From contig NZ_JAANOZ010000009.1 in the NCBI RefSeq assembly GCF_011320115.1, positions 62,001 to 126,000 on the forward strand: a stretch of DNA of 64,000 bases. The letters are read 5' to 3'. The notes under the pieces are model-generated. The model worked only from the letters and a program-made list of their open reading frames with translations. It ran no database searches and had not been told where the DNA came from. This document shows, piece after piece, positions 43,921-52,424 of this stretch. The DNA comes from Croceibacterium segetis. Its GTDB lineage: Bacteria; Pseudomonadota; Alphaproteobacteria; Sphingomonadales; Sphingomonadaceae. Each line of letters begins with the position of its first letter. Position 1 is the first letter of the stretch. A program made the translations under genes and the position numbers.

Positions 43921-44916
43921 ATGAAGAAGTTCGTCAATGATCCCGCACAGTTCGTGCCCGAGTTCATGCACGGCATCGCGCTCGCCAACCCCGACCTGCT
44001 TTCGTACACTCCCGAATTCCAGATGATCGTCCGCAAGAGCGGGCCGGACAATGCCAAGGTCTCGGTCGTCCAGGGCTCGGGCTCGGGCCACGAGCCGGCC
44101 CACGTGATGGCGGTCGGCCCGGGCATGCTCACCGGCGCCTGCCAGGGCGCGGTGTTCGCCGCTCCGGCGGTCGATTCGTGCTACGAGACGATCAAGGCCT
44201 GCGCCTCGGACGCCGGCGTGCTGGTGCTGGTCAACAACTACCAGGGCGATCGCATGGCGTGGGACATGGCCACCGAGATGGCCGTCGCCGAAGGCATCAA
44301 CGCCCGCCAGTTCTGGATCAACGACGACGTCGCGGTGAAGGACAGCCTGTACACCGTCGGCCGCCGCGGCGTGGCCGGCAACTTCTTCGTCATGAAGTGC
44401 TGCGGTGCCGCCGCCGATGCCGGCCAGAGCCTTGATGAGGTCGAGGCGATCGCCAAGAAGGTCAACGACAACGTCCGCACGATGGGCGTCGCGCTGACCA
44501 GCTGCATCCCGCCGGCCAAGGGCACGCCGATCTTCGACATCGGCGACGACGAGATGGAAGTGGGCGTCGGCATCCACGGCGAGCCGGGCCGCCGGCGCGA
44601 GAAGATCAAGAGCGCCGACGAGATCACCGCAGAGCTGTTCGAAGCGGTCGCACAGGACATCCCGTTCAACTCGGGCGACCGGGTGGCGATCATGGTCAAC
44701 GGCCTCGGCGGCACGCCGATCACCGAGCTTTACGTGATCTACGCCAAGGCCCACGAACTGGCCGAGAAGGCCGGCTACCAGGTCGTCCGCAACTACGTCG
44801 GTGAATACTGCACCAGCCTTGAGATGGCCGGCGCCTCGCTGACCATCCTGCGGCTCGACGCCGAACTCGAGAAGCTGCTCGACGCTCCGGCGGAGACCGC
44901 CGCGCGCATCTTCTAA
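43921..44916 (+). CDS. dhaK: Dihydroxyacetone kinase subunit DhaK
   Basis: 331 residues. The substrate-binding subunit: GSGSGHEPAH near residue 57, the covalent hemiaminal-forming His in VGIHGEPGRRR near residue 218, and VNGLGGTPITELY near residue 260. Binds dihydroxyacetone for phosphorylation to DHAP, the aldolase substrate made two genes upstream. Follows dhaL by 28 bases with GGAGAGG as ribosome site. The operon ends here at a terminator. Specificity could be broader (erythrulose, other short ketoses). Confidence 0.94.
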   Translation: MKKFVNDPAQFVPEFMHGIALANPDLLSYTPEFQMIVRKSGPDNAKVSVVQGSGSGHEPAHVMAVGPGMLTGACQGAVFAAPAVDSCYETIKACASDAGVLVLVNNYQGDRMAWDMATEMAVAEGINARQFWINDDVAVKDSLYTVGRRGVAGNFFVMKCCGAAADAGQSLDEVEAIAKKVNDNVRTMGVALTSCIPPAKGTPIFDIGDDEMEVGVGIHGEPGRRREKIKSADEITAELFEAVAQDIPFNSGDRVAIMVNGLGGTPITELYVIYAKAHELAEKAGYQVVRNYVGEYCTSLEMAGASLTILRLDAELEKLLDAPAETAARIF

Positions 44917-44939
44917 AGCGCGGCCCAGCCGATCAGAAA

Positions 44940-44973
44940 GGGCGCTCCGGAGCGATCCGGGGCGCCCTTTTCT
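44940..44973 (+). terminator. Rho-independent terminator of the fba-dhaK operon
   Basis: Stem GGGCGCTCC / GGGGCGCCC (one G-T pair) around a 10-base loop, followed by TTTTCTT. It lies 23 bases after the dhaK stop. Confidence 0.9.
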
Positions 44974-45117
44974 TATGCGCGGAACGCACGCTGATATCGA
45001 CGACCGTTGCGCTTCTTGCAACAGGTGCGCACTTCTTCGCACTTGCACAATTTGTTGCAGCGCACCATTTGCTCTCCTGTCCGGCGGCCTCAGCGGCTGC
45101 CAAACAGGGAAAATGCA

Positions 45118-45201
45118 ATGACTACCATTCTTACGCGTCTCGCTTCGGCCGTGATCGCGGTGTCGCTCAGCGGTGCCGTGCTCAGCATGGCCCTCGTCTG
45201 A
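45118..45201 (+). CDS. 27-residue hydrophobic peptide
   Basis: ATG at 45118 preceded by AGGGAAAA. The product, starting MTTILTRLASAVIAVSLS, is one hydrophobic helix with a positive N-terminus. It has its own terminator 30 bases downstream and stands alone between two terminators, which argues for a real short transcript. Could be a small membrane protein or a leader; function unknown. Confidence 0.45.
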   Translation: MTTILTRLASAVIAVSLSGAVLSMALV

Positions 45202-45232
45202 CAATCCACGGCTTCATGCGAGCCACATGAAA

Positions 45233-45260
45233 AGGGCGCGGTCCGCAAGGATCGCGCCCT
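45233..45260. terminator. Bidirectional terminator
   Basis: AGGGCGCGGTCC-GCAA-GGATCGCGCCCT, a long stem (one G-T pair) with a GCAA tetraloop, AAA on the left and TTTCG on the right. Serves the small plus-strand gene and the minus-strand protease gene. Confidence 0.88.
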
Positions 45261-45285
45261 TTCGTTTATGCGATCGATCTGGGCG

Positions 45286-46059
45286 TCAGGTGCGCTTGCC
45301 CGCCCTCAGCAGCCGCGCGGTTTCGATCGGCGCGGCGAAGGAGGTGCCGGTGGCAACCACTTGCGACCCGTCGGCGAGTTCGGTCGGGACCTCGACGCCG
45401 AGCTGCCAGACGTAGCGATAGCCGGTCTCGACGGCTTCGGGCCGGTTGGTGCCCTTCCAAGGCTGCCCATAAGCGTCGAGCGCGCCGACCAGCACCGTGT
45501 ACGGGTAGCCGGCCCGCGCCAGGCCGAGGTTGCCTGGCTTGTCGAGCCCGTCGTTGCCGGCGGCGAGCACCACGGTCACGCCGTGCTTGGCGGCATCGTG
45601 CACCGCATCGACGACGCGCGGGTCTTCCTTGAGATTGAGCGAGATGTTGATCACCGAAACGCCGAGCTCGGTGGCCTTGCGGATCGACTCGACGATCGGC
45701 CCGACGTCGCGCTGGCACGGCGGGTGGCTGCCTTCCGGGCAGCCGGCGAGATCGTCGATGCGAAAGGAGACGATGTCGATCGGCTCACTGGCCTCGCGCA
45801 GGAGGATCGTCGCCACCATCGTGCCATGATCGTAGCGCGGCTGGAACGCCGGCCGGCCCGGCTTCACCGCCATGTCGTATTCGGCGATCAGAGCCTTTCC
45901 GATCTCCGGCGTGCGGGCGATCCCGCTGTCGATGATCGCCACGACCGGACGCGCCGGGGCCGGCGCCTCGGTTACAGCTGCGGCGGCTCCGATCGGCTGG
46001 ACCGGAGACAGGACGAGAGCTCCCGCGGCCAGCGCGAGGAGCGACCTTTTAGACCCCAA
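45286..46059 (-). CDS. Exported subtilisin-like serine protease (S8)
   Basis: 257 residues with signal peptide and no obvious I9 propeptide. Catalytic triad visible: Asp in VVAIIDSGIA near residue 44, His in YDHGTMVAT near residue 78, Ser in GTSFAAPI near residue 240; oxyanion Asn in LAAGNDG near residue 172. The chain stops about 18 residues after the Ser, shorter than typical subtilisins, which have a further helix and strands; so it may be a trimmed form. One pair of Cys (GCPEG, PPCQR). Not clearly linked to the neighbours. Confidence 0.88.
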   Translation of the reverse strand: MGSKRSLLALAAGALVLSPVQPIGAAAAVTEAPAPARPVVAIIDSGIARTPEIGKALIAEYDMAVKPGRPAFQPRYDHGTMVATILLREASEPIDIVSFRIDDLAGCPEGSHPPCQRDVGPIVESIRKATELGVSVINISLNLKEDPRVVDAVHDAAKHGVTVVLAAGNDGLDKPGNLGLARAGYPYTVLVGALDAYGQPWKGTNRPEAVETGYRYVWQLGVEVPTELADGSQVVATGTSFAAPIETARLLRAGKRT

Positions 46060-46182
46060 AATCGACCCCCACAGTACGATTCCCTCCGGCGATCCCTGCC
46101 GGTGCGGTAAGAATAGTATAAATCGATGAATGTGGCTTTACCGCGGCGGCCACTTTCAACAGCCGGGCGAAAGGAGCGAGGT

Positions 46183-47049
46183 GTGGCAATCGAGACACGT
46201 TCGCTGGCCGCCAACGGACTGACCTTCGCCGCCGATTGCGCCGGCGAGGGTGATACGGTCACGCTGCTGCTGCACGGCTTTCCCGAGAGCCGGGCGAGTT
46301 GGCGCGAGCAATTGCCGGCGCTGGCGGCGCTCGGCTGGCGCGCCGTGGCGCCGGACTTGCGCGGCTATGGCGAGAGCTCGCGGCCGCGCGGCAAGGCGGC
46401 CTATCGCATCGAGCGCCTGGTCGAGGATGCCGCCGCGCTGTTCGAAGCTCTGGGAGCCAGGCGTCGCGTGCTCATCGGCCACGACTGGGGCGGCGCGATC
46501 GCCTGGGCTGCGGCGCTGCGAGGCGTTCCGCTCGACGGGCTGGTGATCCTCAACGCGCCGCACCCCACCGCCTTCCGCCGCGCGCTCAAGACCTGGGACC
46601 AGCGGGTTCGCTCGTGGTACATGGCGTTCTTCCTGCTGCCGTGGCTGCCCGAGCTGATGCTGACCTGGCGAGGCGGCCGCGAGCTGACCGAAGGGCTCGC
46701 CAAGCAGACGTCGAACTTCCCGCCCGAACTGCTCGAAACCATGCGCCGCAACGTCACCGCGCCGGGCGCGGCGACGGCGATGCTCAATTACTACCGCGCC
46801 AACATCCTGCGCTACGGGAAGAATGGCGGCGAGCCCGCTCCGATCGAGTGCCCGACCTTGCTGATCTGGGGCGAGGACGACATCTACCTCGGCCCCGGGC
46901 TGGCCTCGGGCAACGAGGCCTTCGCGCGAAACCTGACCCTGCGCCGCCTGCCCGGCGTATCGCACTGGGTGCAGCAGGACGCGCCGGAGGTGGTCAACGA
47001 TACGATCGCCGAATGGGCGCGCGGACAGGGTTTGACCGGGGGAAGCTGA
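46183..47049 (+). CDS. Alpha/beta hydrolase, epoxide hydrolase-like
   Basis: 288 residues from a GTG with AAGGAG six bases upstream; a longer ATG frame would add a poor leader. HGFPESRASW is the oxyanion loop typical of epoxide hydrolases, and the nucleophile elbow is GHDWGG with Asp near residue 105, as in epoxide hydrolases and dehalogenases. Late acid in LIWGEDDIYLG and His in GVSHWVQQD. Cytoplasmic (no signal). Ends three bases before the stop of the convergent PQQ gene. Substrate unknown. Confidence 0.88.
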   Translation: MAIETRSLAANGLTFAADCAGEGDTVTLLLHGFPESRASWREQLPALAALGWRAVAPDLRGYGESSRPRGKAAYRIERLVEDAAALFEALGARRRVLIGHDWGGAIAWAAALRGVPLDGLVILNAPHPTAFRRALKTWDQRVRSWYMAFFLLPWLPELMLTWRGGRELTEGLAKQTSNFPPELLETMRRNVTAPGAATAMLNYYRANILRYGKNGGEPAPIECPTLLIWGEDDIYLGPGLASGNEAFARNLTLRRLPGVSHWVQQDAPEVVNDTIAEWARGQGLTGGS

Positions 47050-47052
47050 GCC

Positions 47053-49131
47053 CTATTCGCCCCAGTCCTCGTTGGCGCGGGCGATCAGGTAGTCGTGGAT
47101 CTGCCCAGCCTGCTTGTCGCTGAGCAGGTCCTTGAAGCTGGCCATGCCCTTGTCGGTGTAGAGGCCGCCGAGGACGATGTCCTTGAACTTCGCGTGGGTC
47201 TCGGCGGTCATGTGGCGCAAGTCCTTGACCCCGCCGACCGCCTCGCGCCCGTGGCAGCCCGAGCAGGTGTCGGCGAACAGCTGCGCGCCGGCCTGGATGT
47301 CGGCCTCGCTCGCGCGCAGCGGCGGCGGCTGCGGGATGGCTTCCGCCTTAGCCAGCGGCGGCAAGGTCCTGGTGCCGCCGAGCTTGAACACCAGCAGCCG
47401 TGCCGGTGCCCGCGGCAGCTCGATACCGGCTCCGCGTTCGACTTGCGCCGCGCCGCCACCCCAGCCGGCGTTGATCGCCACGTATTGCTCGCCGTCGACC
47501 TCGTAAGTGATCCCGCCCGCGACCGGCGCGCTCTGGGTGGGGAATTCCCACAGCTGCTTGCCGGTCCGCGCATCGAAGGCGGCGAAGGTCTGCCTGGTCG
47601 TTCCTTCGAACACCAGGTCGCTCGCAGTGACGAACGCCCCGCCGTTGCCGTGGCGCGGCAGCGGCACCGACCAGGCGACCTGCTGCCTCACCGGATCGTA
47701 GGCGACCAGCATCGCCTTTTCGTCCTTGTCGGCGATCTTCTGCAGCTCGACCCGCTTCTTCAGCGCCTCGCCACTAAAGCCGCCCCAGCCGCTGTTCGAG
47801 CGGAACGGCTGCGGCGTCCAGTTCGGCTGGCGGGCGTAGACGAAGCCCGACTGGTAGGCGGGGAAATAGGCCAGCCTGGTGCGCGGGCTGTAGGCCATCG
47901 GGAACCAGTTGTGGGCCCCGCCAGGCCCCGGATAGACCAGCGCCGGCTCTTCGGTGTAGCGCGCCGCCAGGTTGATCTGTGGTCGCCCGGTCTTCGGGTC
48001 GATGCCGAGCGCCCAGTTGACCTTGACGTAGCTCTTCGCGCTGATCAGCTTCCCGGTCTTGCGGTCGAGGACGTAGAAGTACCCATCCTTCGGCGCCTGC
48101 ATCAGCACCTTGCGGGTCTTGCCGCCGATCTTGAGGTCGGCGCTGATCATCGAGCTGGTGCAAGTGTAGTCCCACTCCTCGCCGGGGACCATCTGGTAGT
48201 GCCAGGCGTAGCTGCCGTCCTCGGCATGCAGGGCGACAATCGAGCACACGAACAGGTTGTCGCCCTTGTCCGCCGAGCGGTAGAACTGGGTGTGCGGGCT
48301 CGAGTTGCCGGTGCCGACGTAGACCAGCTTGAGCGCCGGATCGTAGGCGATCGAATCGAACGGGTTGGCCCCGCCGCCGAGCTGCTTCCACATGCCTTCG
48401 TCGGACCAGGTCTTGCGAACCATCGGCATGACCGGATCGGACGCTTCGTGGTCGGGCGCATCGTTCGGGTTCGGGGTGAGGAAGAACTTCCAGCGCTTGC
48501 GGCCGCTCGCGGCATCGTAGGCGGCGACGAAGCCGCGCACGCCGAGATCGCCGCCCGAGTTGCCGATCACCACCATGTCGCCGAACACCCGCGGCGCCCC
48601 GGTGATCGTGTAGGGCATCTCGTGGCCGAACACCTGGCTCGTCCAGACCGGCGTGCCGCTGGTCTTGTCGAGCCCGATCAGCCGCCCGTCGAGCGTGGCG
48701 ATGACGATCAGGTTGTGCCACATGGCGAGGCCCCGGCTGACCGGCTCGCAACAGGCGTAACGCGCCATTTCGCGCGGGACCTTGGGGTCATAGGTCCACA
48801 GCACGCGGCCGGTCCTTGCGTCGTAGGCCTTGATCACGTTGAACGGCAGCGAGTTGTAGAGCACGCCGTCAGCGTAGATCGGCGTCGCCTCGACCCCGCG
48901 CAGGGTGTCGAGATCGTCGTACCAGGCGAGCCCGAGCTTGCTGACGTTCGAGGCGTCGATCTGGGTCAGCGGGCTGTAGCGCTGCGCGCTGTAATCGCGC
49001 CCGTCGCTCGGCCATTCGCCCGGTGCCGGATGTCCCAGCCGCGCGTCGATGCCGCCGTCGATCGCCGCCACAGTGGCGACGAGCACCAGCATCAGGGCGC
49101 CGATCAGCGCGACGGGGCTGCGGAAATGCAT
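47053..49131 (-). CDS. PQQ-dependent dehydrogenase 5 with C-terminal haem c (quinohaemoprotein)
   Basis: 692 residues. Signal-anchor N-terminus, PQQ propeller, then a cytochrome c domain at the end (CSGCH near residue 624, Met in GMASFKD near 665). Vicinal Cys pair in YACCEPVSRG near residue 128, as in alcohol dehydrogenases of the methanol/ethanol type. Catalytic segment EEWDYTCTSS near residue 320: the Asp is followed two residues later by Thr, so no lanthanide-type Asp. Start at 49131 with AGGA eight bases before it. Last gene of a five-gene operon; closest to enzyme 6. Confidence 0.9.
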   Translation of the reverse strand: MHFRSPVALIGALMLVLVATVAAIDGGIDARLGHPAPGEWPSDGRDYSAQRYSPLTQIDASNVSKLGLAWYDDLDTLRGVEATPIYADGVLYNSLPFNVIKAYDARTGRVLWTYDPKVPREMARYACCEPVSRGLAMWHNLIVIATLDGRLIGLDKTSGTPVWTSQVFGHEMPYTITGAPRVFGDMVVIGNSGGDLGVRGFVAAYDAASGRKRWKFFLTPNPNDAPDHEASDPVMPMVRKTWSDEGMWKQLGGGANPFDSIAYDPALKLVYVGTGNSSPHTQFYRSADKGDNLFVCSIVALHAEDGSYAWHYQMVPGEEWDYTCTSSMISADLKIGGKTRKVLMQAPKDGYFYVLDRKTGKLISAKSYVKVNWALGIDPKTGRPQINLAARYTEEPALVYPGPGGAHNWFPMAYSPRTRLAYFPAYQSGFVYARQPNWTPQPFRSNSGWGGFSGEALKKRVELQKIADKDEKAMLVAYDPVRQQVAWSVPLPRHGNGGAFVTASDLVFEGTTRQTFAAFDARTGKQLWEFPTQSAPVAGGITYEVDGEQYVAINAGWGGGAAQVERGAGIELPRAPARLLVFKLGGTRTLPPLAKAEAIPQPPPLRASEADIQAGAQLFADTCSGCHGREAVGGVKDLRHMTAETHAKFKDIVLGGLYTDKGMASFKDLLSDKQAGQIHDYLIARANEDWGE

Positions 49132-49135
49132 GCGG

Positions 49136-49903
49136 TCAATCCTTGGGTGGTTGGGCGATCGGCTGGGTCCCATCGGCGAGGCGGCCGACCTTGAGCGAGG
49201 CTTCCTGCTCGGGCGTGCCCGGCGGCGCCTGATAGGCGCCGACCGGCTCGACCGGGAAGGGCTTGCCGGTCACCGGATTCGGGTAGTGGAACGGCACGAT
49301 CCAGTAGGCGGGATAGGTCAGGTAAACGGTGCTCGGCGGCAGGTCGGGCGGCGGGTCGAACTTGTCGGGCCAGGTGTTGTTGAGCGCGTCGTGCCCCCAG
49401 CCCTTCCAGCTCGAGTACATCGTGAACGGCCCGCTCTCGCGCTTGAACTTCCACACGCCGTTCTCTTTGACGAACTCGTCCTCGTAGAGCGGCAGGCCCC
49501 ACCCGCCGACGCTCATCACCCACGCCCGGCTGCGCACCCAGGCGGTCTTGCCGTCGGGCGCGACGTCGACCACCGGCTGGAATTGCATGTGGTTGGCGAG
49601 CAGGCCTTCCTTCGGGCCATCCTTGCCGAACGCGGTCTGCATGTATTCGAGCACGCGCTTCTTGCCGAGGAACAGCCCCTTGCCGCCGATCTCGAGCGTG
49701 GCGTCGTCGGCGAACAGCTGGCTGAGCTCGGTCCACTGGCCCTTGTCGACGAAGTAGCCGTAGACGCGCTGGACCTTTTCGACCTGGTTCATGTCCTCGA
49801 GCCGGGTGATGCGCCGGTCGAGCGCGTCGAGGCGCTGTTCGGGACTCTCGGCGAAGGCCGGGGCGGCCAGGGCGGCGAGCAGCGCCGCGACGAAAGCGCG
49901 CAT
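49136..49903 (-). CDS. Exported SnoaL/NTF2-like protein 1
   Basis: 255 residues with signal peptide (ending AFAES). Short coiled leader (LDALDRRITRLEDMNQVEKVQRVYGYFVDKGQW in parts), then the SnoaL-type cone fold with LFADDATLEIGGKGLFLGKKRVLEYM. C-terminal NPVTGKP motif shared with the two neighbours. NTF2-like folds are often small-molecule isomerases, dehydratases or binding proteins. GGAGGAAG precedes the ATG. Four-base gap to PQQ dehydrogenase 5. Confidence 0.82.
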   Translation of the reverse strand: MRAFVAALLAALAAPAFAESPEQRLDALDRRITRLEDMNQVEKVQRVYGYFVDKGQWTELSQLFADDATLEIGGKGLFLGKKRVLEYMQTAFGKDGPKEGLLANHMQFQPVVDVAPDGKTAWVRSRAWVMSVGGWGLPLYEDEFVKENGVWKFKRESGPFTMYSSWKGWGHDALNNTWPDKFDPPPDLPPSTVYLTYPAYWIVPFHYPNPVTGKPFPVEPVGAYQAPPGTPEQEASLKVGRLADGTQPIAQPPKD

Positions 49904-49905
49904 GA

Positions 49906-50613
49906 TCACTTCCTCCCCACCACGTCGTCCGGCGGCTGCGGGATGTCGGCGAGCGACTTGCCGGTTACCGGATGCTTGTAGTCGAACGGCGGGATGTAGA
50001 CGCCGGGGAACGCGCGGTAGACCTCGCTCGGCGGCTTGTCCGGCGGGAACAGTGCGCTCGGCCCTTCCATGGGGATCGCCGACTTGGTCCAGCCGGCGTC
50101 GTAATCGGTTTCGGCGGTGACGTAGAAGTGCAGCTTGGCGATCTTCCACACGCCCTTCTGCTTGACGTACTCGTTCTCGTAGACGCCGACGCCCCAGACG
50201 CCGTTCTGGCCGGCCTGTGCGAGCATGACCATGCCCTGCCAGCGCGCCTTGGCCGAGAGGCCGTCGTCGGCGACGGTGATCACCGGTTGCAGCAACATGT
50301 GGTTGTTGAGGTGCCCGGCGGCGAGGCCTTGCGGCCCGAACAGCAGCATCGCCCGCTGGATGTGGGCCTGGCCGACGTACACGCCGCGCTGGCCGTATTC
50401 GAAGCTGCCGTTCGGAGTGAACAGCGCCGCGGCCTGGTCCCACAGGCCTTTGTCGAAATAATAGCCGTAAGTCGCCTGCAGGTCCTCGACGGCGTCCTGG
50501 TCTTCGAGCAGCTCGACGCGGTGCTTGTAGGCGGCGATGCGCTGTTCGACCGACTGGGCGTGCGCCGGTACGGCGATGGCGAGCGCCAGCACGGCGAAGA
50601 CCGCGCGCCTCAC
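49906..50613 (-). CDS. Exported SnoaL/NTF2-like protein 2
   Basis: 235 residues; GTG start overlapping the stop of the upstream paralogue (GTGA). Signal peptide ending AHAQ. Same plan as its neighbours: EDLQATYGYYFDKGLWDQ, ALFTPNGSFEYGQRGVYVGQ and the tail HPVTGKS. Tandem paralogue of proteins 1 and 3, about equally diverged from each. Function unknown; likely periplasmic partner of PQQ dehydrogenase 5. Confidence 0.82.
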   Translation of the reverse strand: MRRAVFAVLALAIAVPAHAQSVEQRIAAYKHRVELLEDQDAVEDLQATYGYYFDKGLWDQAAALFTPNGSFEYGQRGVYVGQAHIQRAMLLFGPQGLAAGHLNNHMLLQPVITVADDGLSAKARWQGMVMLAQAGQNGVWGVGVYENEYVKQKGVWKIAKLHFYVTAETDYDAGWTKSAIPMEGPSALFPPDKPPSEVYRAFPGVYIPPFDYKHPVTGKSLADIPQPPDDVVGRK

Positions 50614-51308
50614 TTTGCCGTCTCCACCCGTTTGCCGGTCACCGGATTGGGCGCCTGGAACGGCGGCACATAAGTGTTCGGAAACGGCTTGTAGCCGGCG
50701 GTCGGCGGCCGGTCGGGCGGGAAGTCCACGCTCGCTTGGCTCCGCGAAAGTCCCTCGCCGCCCTTCAGCCGGGCCCAGCCCTTCTCGTACGGCGCGACGA
50801 AGTTGACGTAGAGGTGCAGCGCCTTGATCCGCCAGATCCCGTCGGCGCCCTTTTCGTACCTGTTCTCGTAGATACCGTCGCGCCACTCGGCGTGCTTCTT
50901 GTACTGCCCGAGCATGCCGAGATCGCGCCAGCGCCCGGTGGCGCTGCCCCCGTCGGTGGCCATCGTTATCGCCGGCTGCAGCGTCACCCATTCGTTGAGC
51001 TGGCCGTAGATGAGCCCTTCCTGCCCGCCGTGAAGACGCTTGAGGTATTCGCGGATGCGGGCCTTGCCGACGTAGACGCCGTCGAGGCCGATCTCGATCG
51101 TGCCGTCGTCGGCGAACAGGTCGGCCGCCTCGCCCCACAGCCCGCGGTCGACGTAATAGCCGAACGCCCGCTGGAGGTTCTTGATCGAGCGCACCCCCTC
51201 GAGCTTGGCGACCCGCGCGGTCAGCGCGTCGATCTCGGAGTTGGCGTCGGCCAGCGCCGGGGCGGGTACGAGCAGCGCGAGCGCGGCCAGGGCAGCAAGC
51301 GCTTTCAC
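50610..51308 (-). CDS. Exported SnoaL/NTF2-like protein 3
   Basis: 232 residues, signal peptide ending ALADA. SIKNLQRAFGYYVDRGLW, LFADDGTIEIGLDGVYVGKARIREYL, and the tail NPVTGKRV. The ATG overlaps the stop of the SMP-30 gene upstream (51305-51308). One of three tandem copies; see the neighbours for the shared motifs. Confidence 0.82.
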   Translation of the reverse strand: MKALAALAALALLVPAPALADANSEIDALTARVAKLEGVRSIKNLQRAFGYYVDRGLWGEAADLFADDGTIEIGLDGVYVGKARIREYLKRLHGGQEGLIYGQLNEWVTLQPAITMATDGGSATGRWRDLGMLGQYKKHAEWRDGIYENRYEKGADGIWRIKALHLYVNFVAPYEKGWARLKGGEGLSRSQASVDFPPDRPPTAGYKPFPNTYVPPFQAPNPVTGKRVETAK

Positions 51309-52249
51309 TGATCGGCCTTCAGCGCGAAGGCGTGGATCGTGAACGGGTCGGGGCTCTTGTCCTTGAGCTTGGCGTCGAACATGTATTCGATCTTGCCTTC
51401 GAGCGCATAGGCGACGCCGTGCGACACGGTCACTCCGACCGGACCGTCGAGCCCGCTGGCGATGGGCACGATCGCCGCGCTGTCCCCGGCGACATAGACC
51501 AGCGCCACGCGCCCGCCCGGCCCTTCGCCCTGGATGAAGCGATTGCCGCCGAGCGCGCGCAGCCCGTCGGGCCCATTGAGCGGGAGCGTGGTGGCGAGCG
51601 TCGTCAGCTTGTCAAAGCTGCCGTCGGCCTTGCGCTCGACTCGCTGGAAGAGCTGCTTGCGGACGTTGTTGATGTAGATCGCCCCTTCGCCGGCGATGGC
51701 GATGCCGTCGATCCCGACGAGGTCGGCGCCCTTGGCGAACAGCTCCAACTCGTTGGCGCGCGGGCGCAGCACGAAGATCCGCCCGCCGGTGGTTTCGCTG
51801 ACCCACACCGCGCCGTCCTTGTCGATGGCGATGTCGTTGCACGCGGACGGGCCGTCGGTCGGGAAGTCGTAGGCCGCGGAAAGCCGGCCGCTCTTGAGCG
51901 AGAAGGCGCGCAGGGTCGAGGTGCCGGTTTCGCGCTTGAACAGATTGGGATTGTCGCAGGCCCACAGCAGGCCGCGCTTGTCGTCGGCGAAGACGCCGAA
52001 CAGCGAGCGCAAGCCGTTATGCGCGTCGGGCACGATCCATGGTTCGGCGGTCCTCGATCCGGCCCTGGCGCGGTAGATCGTCCCGGCATTGCTGCCGTTG
52101 TAGAGATTGCCCGCCGCATCGGACGTAATGCTTTCGGGATAGACCCGGCTGCCGTCGATCGTGACGTCCGCCGGCGCTTTGGCGCTGGCGGCCGCCGCAA
52201 GCGCCGCGCCCAGCGCAAGACCCAGCTGTAGCTTGCCGATGCGGATCAT
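51305..52249 (-). CDS. Exported SMP-30/gluconolactonase-like propeller
   Basis: 314 residues with signal peptide (ending AAASAK). Six-bladed-propeller pattern: PESITSDAAGNLYNGS, DGPSACNDIAIDKDGAVWVSET, GIDGIAIAGEGAIYINN, NGPDGLRALGGNRFI, GLDGPVGVTVSHGVAYALEG. The Asn/Asp in ACNDIAID matches metal ligands of SMP-30 lactonases. Lactone hydrolysis fits a pathway where a dehydrogenase makes a lactone. First gene of the operon SMP-30, SnoaL x3, PQQ dehydrogenase 5; divergent from enzyme 6, 175 bases between the starts. Confidence 0.82.
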   Translation of the reverse strand: MIRIGKLQLGLALGAALAAAASAKAPADVTIDGSRVYPESITSDAAGNLYNGSNAGTIYRARAGSRTAEPWIVPDAHNGLRSLFGVFADDKRGLLWACDNPNLFKRETGTSTLRAFSLKSGRLSAAYDFPTDGPSACNDIAIDKDGAVWVSETTGGRIFVLRPRANELELFAKGADLVGIDGIAIAGEGAIYINNVRKQLFQRVERKADGSFDKLTTLATTLPLNGPDGLRALGGNRFIQGEGPGGRVALVYVAGDSAAIVPIASGLDGPVGVTVSHGVAYALEGKIEYMFDAKLKDKSPDPFTIHAFALKADQ

Positions 52250-52424
52250 CGCCCTCCCTCAGGCCGTCCGCCCTCTCCCAAGGGCGCGCGCACCATAGGC
52301 AGCGCTTTCCTCGCGCGAAAGACCGCGGCGGCAAAAAATTGTCACGGTCGTTACTTTGCCTTCACAACCGCGCTGCGAGGCGGCAAGGTCCCCGCAAGCT
52401 CGGGAAGAAGGGCGGAGGGATTGG

